Source: Haberlea rhodopensis (taxonomy: Eukaryota; Streptophyta; Magnoliopsida; Lamiales; Gesneriaceae). From it: a stretch of DNA of 64,000 nucleotides. The DNA lies in the NCBI GenBank assembly GCA_907163345.1, contig CAJQUN010000040.1, positions 4,526,001 through 4,590,000 on the forward strand, read 5' to 3'. This document shows positions 21,489-32,419 of this stretch, piece by piece; within the stretch, counting starts at the first letter, position 1, and the number at the start of each line of letters is the position of its first letter. Below the pieces are notes generated by a model. That model had not been told where the DNA came from. It saw only the letters and a list, made by a program, of their open reading frames with translations, and did not search any database. Position numbers and translations under genes: made by a program.

Positions 21489-21931
21489 ATTACCTTGCTT
21501 AGGTGAGTGAACTCATCTTCCTTAGCCTGTCGTGCTGCAGCCGAGAAATAACGGTTCAGAAAGCGAGTTCGAAACATCTTCCAGTTAACTTCATGACCTT
21601 GAGCCTCTTGCTCTACCACAGTGGTCTTCCACCACATCAGCGCCTTCTTGGCCAACTGGAACTCTGCTAACCGTATCCATGCTGTCTTCGCACATGGGGC
21701 TGCCACAAAGATTTGCTCTATTCTTTCCAACCATTCCTCAGCTCGTTCCCCAGTTTCGGTTCCTTCAAAGGTTGGGGGTCGGTAAGCAAGAAACTGAGTT
21801 AAGCTTAGCTCCCCTGGCAACAACTGTTGTTCGGCCGGTTCATCATCAAAAGCTGGCGGGGGTAGGGGATTCGTACGCCCCGCGCTTGCATTGACGCTCA
21901 CTGCGTCACCTACCTCCACGTTCGCTGCCAT
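21404..21931 (-). pseudogene. N-terminal Gag of J, frameshifted
   Basis: Starts at MAANVEVGDAVSV (21931), after an acceptor-like TTGTGTTGCAG. It holds the gag core LPGELSLTQFLAYRPPTFEG, EEWLERIEQIFVAAPC and RFLNRYFSAAARQAKEDEF. Compared with I and A, one base is missing near 21500 (after DEFTHL), which throws the protein into a short wrong frame. The continuation (SVSDYALQFCSLLRYVPH) is the start of the downstream long frame. Without this deletion gag and pol would be one continuous frame, as is usual for this lineage. Confidence 0.88.
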
Positions 21932-22121
21932 ACTGCAACACAAGGATTAACAACAAGATCCAAAAGCAGTTCGTATAATACTTTGTTAGATAAACAAAAC
22001 ATGTTAGCATAACATCATGTACTTCATATGCAACTTATGCACAAAACATGTTCGAAAGTAAGCACCTAGCTAACTTATTGCTAAGGCTACCCTTCACTCA
22101 TTCCCAGGTTATCTAACCACT

Positions 22122-22133
22122 GCTCTGATACCA
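22122..22133 (-). other. Primer binding site of J
   Basis: Reverse complement of TGGTATCAGAGC, four bases inside the right LTR. Confidence 0.93.
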
Positions 22134-22137
22134 CTAA

Positions 22138-24133
22138 TGTAGGGTCTTCCTACCTTAATATCATTTAGTACACATAAATGGGACAGAACATGCATTTATA
22201 ACCTCTTAAGGGTTCCGGTTGTATCTTGAGCTAAGGAGATTACAGGCCAAAATAAAGTTTTCAGAAGCTATTTAATTACATTCCCAATAAAGAATGTTAA
22301 AGCTATAGATTTACACTACTCCTAGAGTAGAGACTATCAAAATCCTGCATCCTACGTTCATCATGCTCCCTTTAGCTCACTTCCTCAACCCGACCCTAGG
22401 CCCTTGGTCCAAAAGTGTACCTACAGGGATAACACATCGTGAGCATACACATATTTACTTAACATTATATAAAAGCATACAATAATGCATAACATCTTAG
22501 TTAAGTAAAGGTTATTGGTCGTCCTTCGACTTCCTTGTTATCCCTGACTCTTATTCATACATTAGGGCGTCTTACCCCATTGTATGGCATCTTACCATAT
22601 CATCATTATCGTGTGGCATCTTACCACGTCATGATCATCGTGTGGCATCTTACCACGTGGGCATCTTACCCAGTCATATGGCGTCTTACCATATCATAAA
22701 CATTGCGTGGCATCTTACCACGGGGGCATCTTACCCACTCACGTACTTTGGGTGGCATCCTACCACCTGGGCGTCTTACCCAATCATACACGTCGTATGA
22801 CCTTATCATAAACTTCGTCATTATAGACGTCCTCATAAACATCATTATCATAAACATCATCATAAGCATCATCATCGTACATCATCATAAGCATCATCAT
22901 CGTAACATCATCATAAGCATCATCATCGTAACATCATTATAAGCATCATCATCATCAATATCATCATAAACTTTATCATCATAAATATCATCATAGACAT
23001 CATCATCATAACATCATCTTAAATATCATCATAATATGTAAGGGTATGGGTTACCGTCCGATGCTCGTACGTCTCTTACGTACCTTAATTCCAAAAGAAG
23101 GAGAAATCGTAGACTTTATCTCCTTGAAGTCGTGGGTACCTGGGACGGTTCTACATAACCATACAAATTGATATTAGAAGCTAAACAATAGCCCAATACC
23201 AAAAATTCAACAAAAATCAACATTTTTCATCTTTTGAACAGTGGCGATCGATCGCTCAAAACGAGGCGATCGATCGCCTGATTTTTCACTTAGCGGCGAT
23301 CGATCGCTCAAAATGAGGCGATCGATCGCCTGATGCTTAATTGGCTACTGGACGTTGGCGATCGATCGCGCCATTTGAGGCGATCGATCGCCTAAGCTCT
23401 TCTTCGCGCACTGCTTCTCGGCGATCGATCGCTGCTTTTGTAGCGATCGATCGCCACTTACAGTGGCCGCGATTTCACCATTTCCATGTGCATTTTGCAA
23501 GCTCATCTTGAACCCTTTCAACACCAAACTTCCCAACAACAACAATAACATCATAACCCACTAAAACCCACATAAAACACTTCAAAAATCATACCCCAAC
23601 CATAAACAACACATACCCAAACAAACCCACATAAAACATCAAAAACTTAACCCATTTCAACACCAAACATCATGAAACTTATAGGAATGGTTCCATACCT
23701 CTTGTAGGCTCCAAATCCTAGCAAAAATCACACAAACAAAGTTTTTGTGGAACTTTCCTTCTTCCCTTTTTGGTGGAACTCGAAAATGGGAGGGTTTGGG
23801 GTTTGGGAAGTGATTTGGGGGTTTTTAATAAAGTGAAAGGTAAAGGGGTTAAAGTGATGGGTAGGGGATTTTAAAAAGGGTGACTTCAACTTAAATAAAA
23901 TTGTACCCCAAACTTAACATGATGTATAAAATGCTCCAACATAGTATTTTAAAAGCATTTTACATAAATGCTCCAAACTTCATCTAAAATCACATCCTCC
24001 TCATATTTAATAATTAACACAATTAAATCATGTTAACACCTTAATACCCAACACATAAATCCATCAACACATGGTACATCATATAAACATAATTAATGCC
24101 TTACTTGCAATTAATTAATTTCGGGGCATCACA
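22138..24133 (-). repeat. 5' LTR of J (right copy)
   Basis: 1996 bases, same length as the left copy. Differences I noticed are single bases near the inner end (for example around 22262-22295 and 22519). On the element strand: TATA-like 23931-23918, palindromes 23455-23243, donor-like 23083, hairpin array 22782-22565, acceptor-like 22421. Confidence 0.95.
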
Positions 24134-24138
24134 GATAC

Positions 24139-25924
24139 GGTGAGGGTTTATGGTAGACTCTTGTAGTCTCTATGTGGCACGATGATTGAGGCAGGGAGTA
24201 CCTCACGGGGACGTTTATACATCAAATGTATTGAGGGACTTGTGCTGAGACAACTCAGTTTTGTTGGGAGTACCAACGTGAGTGTCGACAAGTCATTGTT
24301 GGTTCTGGTTGAGAATCCTTGCATATGGAATGCAATGGGGGGGACACAATTGGAATTGTGGGATATAGCTAGTGGGGTAACACTACTATATTGATTTTAT
24401 CTCTTGGAGAGATTTGGATTGTACTGTCATGGAGACAGCTAGTATTGGTTGAGGGTTGAATGTGAATCAACCATGGTAAGCCCTACTAGTATTGGACTAG
24501 GTGATGGCTTCGTACTTCCGGTGAGACGTTCGAGGAGACGTCTCCGGGGTAATGCTCGAGGTTGTGAAGTATTATGGTATTAGTACAGAGCATTGTTAGA
24601 ACGAGTAGACGTTGTGTATACGATTTTCGATTTGGAAATAGTGGCTTGATGCACTATTCTGAACCAGTTGCGTTTTTTTGGTTCCGAGATATGTTTTGGT
24701 ATAAATATATCCAGTTTTCCGAACGGCAGTTCGAGGTTGGAGGGTCATGAGTTCATGACATTTTCCTTGTGAGGAAGGCGGTATTGATATACCTACCGAT
24801 TGGGAATCTTTGGGAGATTCAATGAGTCGGGTTGTGTGGTGTTGATGTTGGAATCACACCAATGGTCGTCGGTCTGTCAATCATTTATTCTCCGCGAGGT
24901 GAGAATATCTGGGGATTGACAGTTGGTTATGGGACTTTGGGTATGATTGGTGATACCCGAGTCGATCACATCGAGTATGCAGGTTGTATTGGTAATTAGG
25001 CATGTATGCCGGTGTAGGTATACGAATGCCAGCTTTTTCTTGGTACTCGTCGAGCATCAAATATATGCTTTGATGAATGAATCTCCGGTGAGAGATTGTG
25101 GCACCTCGGGAGTGGTTAGCTCAATGACACGATGTATTCTAAAGAATGATCGTGAGGTCTGATTGACTCCCTTGAGGAGGGATTGTCGTATGTTGAGGCC
25201 ATGGTAAGTCATTTTTGACTAATTTGTTAACGTGCCTGTTTTAGGATTGTTGAATCCTAGGGTAAACGAGGGATGGCTTTGCGTCGGATTTGTTAAGTGT
25301 CGTGGTTGACACGTGCGGCGGGAATGCAATTATTGTTCTTGCATGTCTTTTCGAGGACTTGAGACCTTGTAGAGTCTCGATAGTGTGTTTGGACCAAGAT
25401 GTGATTTCTTGGAACACACGGATGTAGACATCTTTGGAGATGTGTTTCGTGTTGATTGGGGCCGTGTTATTGCCCAATCCGTGTGGCAATATGATGCAAC
25501 TACTCCTTTGATGAAGATGGATTTGGAAGCGGAAACCAGATGTAGTTTAGGTACACTGTAGTGTACCTGTGTTTTCCTTGAAAACGATGTAAATTTAACA
25601 TCGTAGGTTAAATCATAAAGATATCATCGATGCGATATCTATTTTGGAATCATGAATGATTCGTTTGAATTGCAGTTAGGGTTGGCTGACTGCTTTTGGA
25701 GAGGGTTAGCATTGGGGTATGCTGACATTCTGTTGCGGTTGTAATGGTTTGGGAAGTTTATCCCATTCAGTTTTGGTGCGAAGTCGGTATCCTCGTGGTT
25801 GGTGTGTCATTCATGACATGTTTATGATTTGACGATGTGAATCCGTTTGGATTTTGTAATCTCGGCAGTACGTGGAGTACGCCGTGCAAATTTCGAGGAT
25901 GAAATTTTATTAGTGGGGGATAAT
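24139..25924 (+). other. H internal segment 3: non-coding hairpin chain and polypurine tract
   Basis: No gene recognised; open frames are under 100 codons. Short inverted repeats run almost end to end, for example AGACT/AGTCT (24155-24169), CTGAG/CTCAG (24245), GTTGG/CCAAC (24263), TTGCAT/ATGCAA (24319), CACAATT/AATTGTG (24345), ATCTCT/AGAGAT (24399), CTGTC/GACAG (24424), TGGTTGA/TCAACCA (24446), CTAGT/ACTAG (24486), GAGACG/CGTCTC (24523), CTGTCAATC+TATTCTC/GAGAATA+GATTGACAG (24874-24922), GTGTGTT+CCAAG/CTTGG+AACACAC (25383-25419), GATTGGG/CCCAATC (25454), AGGTACAC/GTGTACCT (25549-25568), ACGATGT/ACATCGT (25584), AGATATC/GATATCT (25619) and GAATCAT/ATGATTC (25647). A polypurine tract (AGTGGGGGATAA) precedes the 3' LTR. 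Confidence 0.65.
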
Positions 25925-26251
25925 TGTGATGCCCGGGAATTATTGGTGTTAATCCAGGTGTGGTAATAATCCTTAATGGATTTTATCGTGGCAATTATGG
26001 ACTAATTGCGATTTTGGGACTCTCGAGGATTTTAAATTCGATTTTTGGAGTGGTTGGATTCAAGGGATGAGATTGTATTCTCATCGTGGTGATAACCTTG
26101 GAATTTGATTTTTAGTGGAATCTGGGGTCCGGATACTTTGTACTGGGGCTGGTAATGGAATTTGAGTTGGAGAGATAATTATTGAAAACAGATGATTTTT
26201 AATGAATCATGATGTAGTTGTGGAGGTAATGGTATTTTGGAGTTTTGGTAC

Positions 26252-26259
26252 TATATATA
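26252..26259 (+). promoter_or_regulatory. Candidate TATA box of the H LTR
   Basis: TATATATA followed by a pyrimidine-rich tract (CTCCTCCCTCCCTCTCTCC) about 35-60 bases downstream, a plausible core promoter. The I LTRs have TACTATATACC in the same relative place. No transcript evidence. Confidence 0.45.
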
Positions 26260-26652
26260 CCAAGTGGACTCGATGTTTCGTCATTGCACGAACTCTCCTC
26301 CCTCCCTCTCTCCTCTCACCTGTGATTTCCCCTTCCCTAAACCCCTCTTTTCTCCCTTTGGTAAAAATGGCTAGAGGCTTGGCCCGGGAGCCGGATTTCT
26401 CGAAGATAATAAGTTATTGTTCTTCCCCTCGTTCTTATCTTCGATTCGATAGTAATATGGTGGATTTTTGTTGAGTATTTTGTTGGGTTTGGAAATTGGG
26501 GATTTTTGATAAAAATTCAAAGTTGAGTTTGTAGTGTTTTTATTGGCTACAAATGGTGTAATGGAGGTGTTGTAGGTGTGTATGGGGTGTTGGTTTTGAG
26601 TTTGTTTGTGAAAAACCCCATTAAAACTCGAGTTTTTCGGAATATTGCAGGT

Positions 26653-26851
26653 CGCGATCGATCGTGGCTTGGCGCCGATCGATCGCGACATAATTCTGGA
26701 AATTGGGTGACGATGAATAGTACTCACGATCGATCGCGAGTGGCAGAGAAAGTTGGCGATCGATCGGCATTTGTGGGCGATCGATCGCGGCCTTATGTTT
26801 TTCGGGCAGTATGGTTGCGCGATCGATCGCGCCGAAACGGCGATCGATCGT
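26653..26851 (+). repeat. CGATCGATCG palindrome array, H LTR
   Basis: About seven copies, mostly GCGATCGATCG with single-base changes. It lies about 400 bases downstream of the TATA-like box. Confidence 0.85.
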
Positions 26852-28340
26852 GGGCCTTGTTGTCGTGTTTTTTTTTTAAATATTGGAAAATGTCGGGATT
26901 TTGGAATCGAGGTTTAATTAACCGATTTCTGGGGCAATGTTTACATTCCAATGGGAATGCCATACTTTTAAATGGATTGGGTGGAGCAAAAATTTAATAT
27001 AACGGAATTCTCGATTGAGTTTTTGGCTATCTTTTAAACATATAAAATGGAATATTTTGGGTATTATGCATGCTTAGCCAGGGGGACTTTTATTTTGGTA
27101 ATCGTCATGGATGGACGATAGGTTTGGAAGTTGTGAACGTGCTTGGGCACGTGATTGCATGCCTATGTTTAATTGGTTGTTATTTGCATGTTACCACTTA
27201 ACTCATCGGGTCGTGGGACTCAGGGCAAGATTGGACTCGAACTATGGAATTATAAGGTACGTATGACGTTCGTGCATAGCCCTTTATTATAATTGCAATT
27301 GTTGAGTGCAAGGTACACTGTATTGCAATAAATGTATATGAAAATGCATGGTATACGGTATTAACAATAAATGTATATTGAAATACATGGTTTATGGTAA
27401 TTGCTACAAATGGATATATATGTATTGGGAATTATATGGTGCCGCTTTTGAGCGAGCAATGGTTGGGATGTTGTCGCCTTTGAGCGAACATCGGTTATGA
27501 CGCCACTGCTGTTGAGCATGCGTGAGAATGAAATGCCGCATTGTAGAGCGAGCAATGAAATAGAACTATGGAACCATAAGTGAGATATATGGAATATCTG
27601 TAATCATTGTTTAATGATCTGATGTTATTGGTTATGTTATCGGTATGTAGCTAATGGATTTGTTAATCATGTAATGATTAACTGACATTTAGGAATTTGA
27701 TGGTTTCAGTTATTATGAGAACAGGGATAGTACAGGGAATTCCGGATGAGGATGATACCATCCAGGGAGCATCTTTTATATTTCATAGCATTGACATTTT
27801 TGTAAATTATGAATTGTATTATTGTGATTATTGGATTGGGATATTGGTATGCTCACCCCGTGTGGGGGCTTCTCTGTTGGGGTAGGTGATTAGGTACATC
27901 GATGGCTTTGGAGATGAGCTCGAGCTATGGATTGGAGGTGCTTCCAGGGATCGAAATACCAGTGACGGTATTGAGCACCGTATTTTATACATTTGATACA
28001 CACATGCCTATTTGATGCTCGCATGTGAGCACTATTATGTATATATGGCATGTATAAAAAGGCAAGGGCCTTTCTCTCTTCATTTATGAATTGCACGCAA
28101 TTGTTTATTGAATTGCTAAATGAACTTAGAATATGTTAGTGTATTATAATGGTGCATGATATGTATGTGGACTTGGTTGGGGAAACTAGACATTATATGG
28201 AATAATGTAAAGAATTTTATTATTGGCATGATTTGCTATGGTGATAAGTGTGTTTTCCCCTACATGCTTGATTACATGCACTAAATGCTTGGATTAATAC
28301 ACTAATAACGGGTTAAGGGCACGGGGGTCCTTACATCCGA

Positions 28341-31320
28341 TATGGGGATTCAGTGGACTTTCTATGGGGACGGTTCTCGCTCGAAGATTCCTTGACACGA
28401 CGGAAAATAATAAAGAGTTGAGGATGTACCGATGGTAGCAAAATTTGCTGATGTGTTCCCGGAGGAAATTCCAGGATTCCCACCGAGTAGAGAAGTCAAG
28501 TTTGGGATTGAGTTATTACCGGGGACGTCCGCTATTTCTCGTGCCCCTTATAGGATGGCAACGACGGAGTTAAGGGAATTGAAGGAGCGGTTGCAGGAAC
28601 TCCTTGACAAAGGATATATACACCCTAGCGTATCGCCTTGGGGCGCCAATTCTTTTTGTGAAGAAGAAGGATGGTTCGATGCGTTTGTGCATCGATTACC
28701 GACAACTAAATAAGGCCACGGTGAGGAACAAGTATCCTCTCCCAAGGATTGACGATTTATTTGATCAGTTGCAGGGTACTAAGTTGTACAACAAGATTGA
28801 CTTGAGATCAGGTTACCATCAGATACGGGTTAGGGAGGAGGATGTGCAGAAGACAGCATTTCGGACTCGGTATGGGCACTACGAGTTCCTAGTTATGCCG
28901 TTCGGCGTGACGAACGCCCGGCTGTCTTTATGAGCTTGATGAACATGGTGTTCCAACCGTATCTTGACCAGTTCGTCATAGTGTTTATTGACGACATACT
29001 CATCTACTCTCGGAGTGAGGAAGAGCATGTGAGACACTTGAGGACAGTGCTCCGGATCCTCAGAGATAATCAGTTGTTTGCCAAGCTCAGCAAGTGTGAG
29101 TTCTGGTTGAGCAGCGTGGTGTTTCTCGGGCATGTCATTTCTAGCAGTGGGATATCGGTGAATCCCAGGAAGATTGAGGCTGTGATGGAGTGGGCTGCAC
29201 CCACTTATGTACCCGAGATACGGAGTTTTCTTGGTTTGGCCGGATATTATCGACGCTTCGGCGAGGGATTTTCTAAAATTGCTAAGCCTTTGACTCAGTT
29301 GACTCAGAAGGGAATACCGTTCTATTGGTCCGAGGCTTGTGAGCAAAGCTTCCAAGAGTTGAAGCATCGGTTGACGACGGCGCCTGTGTTAGTGATTCCC
29401 ATGGAGAACAAGAGGTTTGTTCTGTACACTGATGCATCACTACAGGGCTTGGGATGTGTTTTAATGCAAGATAAGCATGTGTTAGCTTATGCATCGAGAC
29501 AGTTGAAGCCACATGAGTCTTGATACCCAGTCCATGACTTGGAGCTGGCGGCTATCATTTTTGCATTGAAGATTTGGAGGCATTACTTGTATGGTACGTC
29601 GTTTACCATTTACACGGACCACAAGAGCCTGAAGATCTTATTTACTCAGACGGAACTGAACATGAGACAAAGAAGATGGATGGACTTACTCAAGGATTAT
29701 GACTGTGAAATAGAGTACCATCCTGGGAAGGCGAATTTGACGGCAGACGCCTTGAGTCGAAAAGTGAAGAGCACTGCTGAGGAGACCATGCAGCTATCTG
29801 CAATTATGACTTCCTACTGTCATCTGGGCTATGATTTTGATGTGGGTACATCACCGGTACGGGTATCGACCTTATTGGCAGAGCCGGACATTTATGAGAA
29901 TATCCGGAGGACTCAGAAGACAGATGAGGAGATTCAGAGATGGTCAGCATTGGTACATCTTGGACAGCCATCGAAGTTCAGAGTGGCTGAGGACGGTTCC
30001 TTGAGATTGGGTAACCGTTGGGTAGTCCCGAGTACGCCGAAGTTGCCTAAAGGGATCTTAGAGCGAGATCATAGTAGCAGGCATAGTTTTCACCCGGGCG
30101 GAAGGAAGATGTACAAGGATCTGTGTGATCAATTCTGGTGGAAAAGGATGAAACGAGACGTGATAGCATTCGTTAGGAGATGCTTGATCTGTCAATAGGT
30201 GAAGGCGGAAAGGCAGAGGCCTGGTGGCGAGCTGAGGAGCTTAGAGATACCGGAATGGAAGTGGGAGGACATATCTATGGACTTCGTGACCCACTTGCTG
30301 AGGACTACTTCTGGTTGTGATTCCATTTGGGTGATCGTGGATAGGCTGACGAAGGTAGCTCACTTCATTCCCTACAGTATGACGTACACATACTTGAGGA
30401 TGGCTCAGTTGTATGTCCGGGATATAGTGAGACTACACGGGATTCCAGTGTCTATTGTATCTGACAGAGATCCACGGTTTACATCTCATTTTTGGGGAGG
30501 GCTTCAGACAGCTTTGGGTACTGAAGTAAGATTGAGCACATCATATCATCCCCAAACGGACGGTCAGACTGAGTGTGCGATACAGACGCTCGAGGACATG
30601 CTACGGGCATGTGTAGTAGAGTTTGATTCTTCATGGCAAGATTCATTGGCCTTAGTAGAGTTCTTGTACAATAATAGCTATCAGGCGAGTATTCAGATGG
30701 CACCATTCGAGGCTCTATATGGTCGGCGTTGTAGGTCACCATTATATTGGGATGATTTGACCAGTAAAGCAGTAGGACCCGAACTGATTCGGGAAATGGA
30801 GGATAAGATAAAGGTTATCCGACAGAAAATGAAGGCAGCCCAGGATAGACAGGCAGCCTACGCAAATAAACCGCGGAGACCGTTGGAGTTTCAGTTGGGA
30901 GACAGGGTCTTTTTGAAGATCTTACCTTTCAGAGGTGTTGTGCGGTTTGGTATGCGCGGGAAATTGTCTCCAAGGTATGTTGGACCGTACGAGATTTTAC
31001 AGTGCATCGGTACCTTGGCTTACCGTTTGGCTTTGCCACCATCGTTAACTGGTATTCACAACGTTTTCCATGTATCCATGTTACGGAAATACGAGCCGGA
31101 TCCGTCACATATGTTGCAGCCTTCTGAGGTACAGTTAGATTCGGATGTGTCCTACGAGGAACGGCCAGTCAGGATTCTGGATAGAGCTGTTCGCAGACTT
31201 CGGAACAAAGTGATACCGATGGTCAAGGTTCAGTGGGATCGCAGGGGTGTCGAGGAGGCCACGTGGGAGATGGAACGGCATATGGTGCAGCACTACCCGG
31301 AACTATTTTCTGGTATGTGA
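28341..31320 (+). pseudogene. Protease end, RT, RNase H and integrase of A, broken
   Basis: Continues A's protease after the H insertion (MGIQWTFYGDGSR). Recognisable in order: RT (FIDDILIYS near 28985), RNase H (YTDASLQGLGCVLMQ near 29428), integrase zinc finger (CLICQ), core DFV...SDRDPRF...QTEC, and the chromodomain-like tail (VKVQWDRRGVEEATW) ending LFSGM at 31320. Breaks: frameshifts near 28390, 28645 and 28918, a CGA-to-TGA stop at 29521 and a CAG-to-TAG stop at 30196. Integrase from 30199 is open for 373 codons, so decay is moderate. Confidence 0.9.
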
Positions 31321-31389
31321 TTTATTATTAGTTCGAACTTGGTAAGTGCATGCGATTTCAATGATGAAATCTTATAAGTAGGGGAGTAT

Positions 31390-31770
31390 TGTGATATCCC
31401 CGAAATGGTTATATGCATTTGGGCATTAATTATGTTTATGTGGTAATTATGGTGTTAATTAATTTAGTGTTGGAATTAATTAATATGGTGAAATGCTTAG
31501 TCATGCGGTGGCGTGACCTGGTAATGCATTTCAGGGTGCATGTAATGCATGTTGGGAATTTGAGTGCTAGCATGGTTTATTTGTGGTGGTTAAAGGTTAT
31601 TTTGGTGAAGCATGTTTTAATTGAGGTTATGGTGCATTTTTGTAAAATGCTTTTCGAATATCATGTTGAGATATTTTATACATCATGCTAATTAATGGGG
31701 TACCATTTTTAATCTTTAACCCACTTACACCCCTTTCCCCTCTTTAACTCTCATTTATTACCCCCACTCT
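31390..31770 (+). repeat. 3' LTR of A, truncated
   Basis: The first 381 bases match 573-953. A polypurine tract (AAGTAGGGGAGTA) lies just before it. It ends abruptly in ...CACTCTC, fused to reverse-strand integrase of B. Confidence 0.93.
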
Positions 31771-32414
31771 CGAGCGTCTGTATCGTACACTCAGTCTGAC
31801 CGTCCGTTTGGGGATGATATGTTGTGCTCAATCTTACTTCGGCACCAAAGCTGTCTGAAGTCCTCCCCAAAAGTGAGATGTAAACCGTGGATCTCTGTCA
31901 GATACAATAGACACTGGAATCCCGTGTAGTCTCACTATATCCCGAACATACAACTGAGCCATCCTCAAGTATGTGTACGTCATACTGTAGGGAATGAAGT
32001 GAACTACCTTCGTCAGCCTATCCACGATCACCCAAATGGCTTCACAACAAGAAGTAGTCTTCGGCAAGTGGGTCACGAAGTCCATAGATATGTGCTCCCA
32101 CTTTCATTCCGGTACCTCTAAGCTCCTCAGCTCACCACCAGGCCTCTGCCTTTCTGCCTTCACCTGTTGACAGATCAAGCATCTCTTAACGAATGCTATC
32201 ACATCTCGTTTCATCCTTTTCCACCAGAATTGATCACATAGATCCTTGTACATCTTCCTCCCGCCTGGGTGAATACTAAGCCTGCTGCTATGAGCTCGCT
32301 CCAAGATCCCTCTACGCAACTCCGGAGTACTCGGAACTACCCAACGGCTACCCAACCTCAAGGATCCATCCTCAGCCACTCTGAACTTCGATGGCTGTCC
32401 AAGATGTACTAATG
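31771..32414 (-). pseudogene. Integrase fragment of B
   Basis: Reading leftward: RLGSRWVVPSTPELRRGILE, HPGGRKMYKDL, the CLICQQVKAERQ zinc finger, then MDFVTHLP and IVSDRDPRF. A stop separates the two open pieces near 32100 and a frameshift is present near 31835. The D and D of the catalytic triad are present. Glu (QTEC) lies at the very edge and everything after it is lost. It is the continuation of 37396-40542 across L. Confidence 0.88.
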
Positions 32415-32419
32415 ATAAC

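Larger units (their letters stand above)
15367..24133 (-). mobile_element. Element J: young, nearly intact Del/Tekay-like Ty3/gypsy element
   Basis: Reverse-strand element flanked by GATAC on both sides (15362-15366 and 24134-24138). The two LTRs are both 1996 bases and differ at only a few positions that I noticed. It has a primer site, gag, and a single long protease-RT-RNase H-integrase frame. It sits in H, so H is older. Two defects would block autonomous movement: a one-base deletion in gag and a protease active-site change. Confidence 0.95.
4260..28335 (+). mobile_element. Element H: non-coding LTR retrotransposon hosting I and J
   Basis: LTRs start TGTGATGCC and end CCTTACA. The flanking five bases are TCCGA on both sides (4255-4259 and 28336-28340), a clean target duplication inside A's protease gene. 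A primer site follows the 5' LTR (4554) and a polypurine tract (GTGGGGGATAA) precedes the 3' LTR, so H is on the plus strand. With I and J removed, the internal region (4550-5465, 14661-15361, 24139-25924) is about 3.4 kb and I see no gag or pol in it. H therefore looks like a non-autonomous element of the large-retrotransposon-derivative kind. The LTR resembles that of D. Confidence 0.85.
25925..28335 (+). repeat. 3' LTR of H (full length)
   Basis: 2411 bases, TGTGATGCCC to CCTTACA. Contains a TATA-like TATATATA (26252-26259), a CGATCGATCG array (26653-26851), a donor-like AAG/GTACGTATG hairpin (27257) and CCGC...GCGA units (about 27440-27555). The block near 27847 (TGCTCACCCCGTG) matches the D LTR near 52400 in reverse, so H and D belong to related families. 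Confidence 0.87.
573..31770 (+). mobile_element. Element A: decayed Del/Tekay-like Ty3/gypsy retrotransposon, split by H
   Basis: The element consists of a 5' LTR (573-2596), an initiator-Met primer site, a gag-protease pseudogene to 4259, and, after the H insertion (4260-28335), the rest of protease, RT, RNase H and integrase (28341-31320). A polypurine tract follows, then a 3' LTR truncated at 31770. Gene order (integrase after RT) and the chromodomain-like C-terminus identify a Ty3/gypsy chromovirus of the Del/Tekay type. The reading frame is broken many times. The protein sequence flanking H joins in frame once H and one TCCGA copy are ignored, which shows that H arrived after A. Confidence 0.93.

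Noticed and set aside
24182..25162. Small frames in H segment 3 as possible gag remnants
   Set aside because: No gag or pol motif in any frame; lengths fit chance, and the hairpin structure explains the composition better.
26578..26997. 139-codon frame in the H 3' LTR
   Set aside because: It spans the palindrome array and LTR leader; no domain, and it is absent from the deleted 5' LTR.
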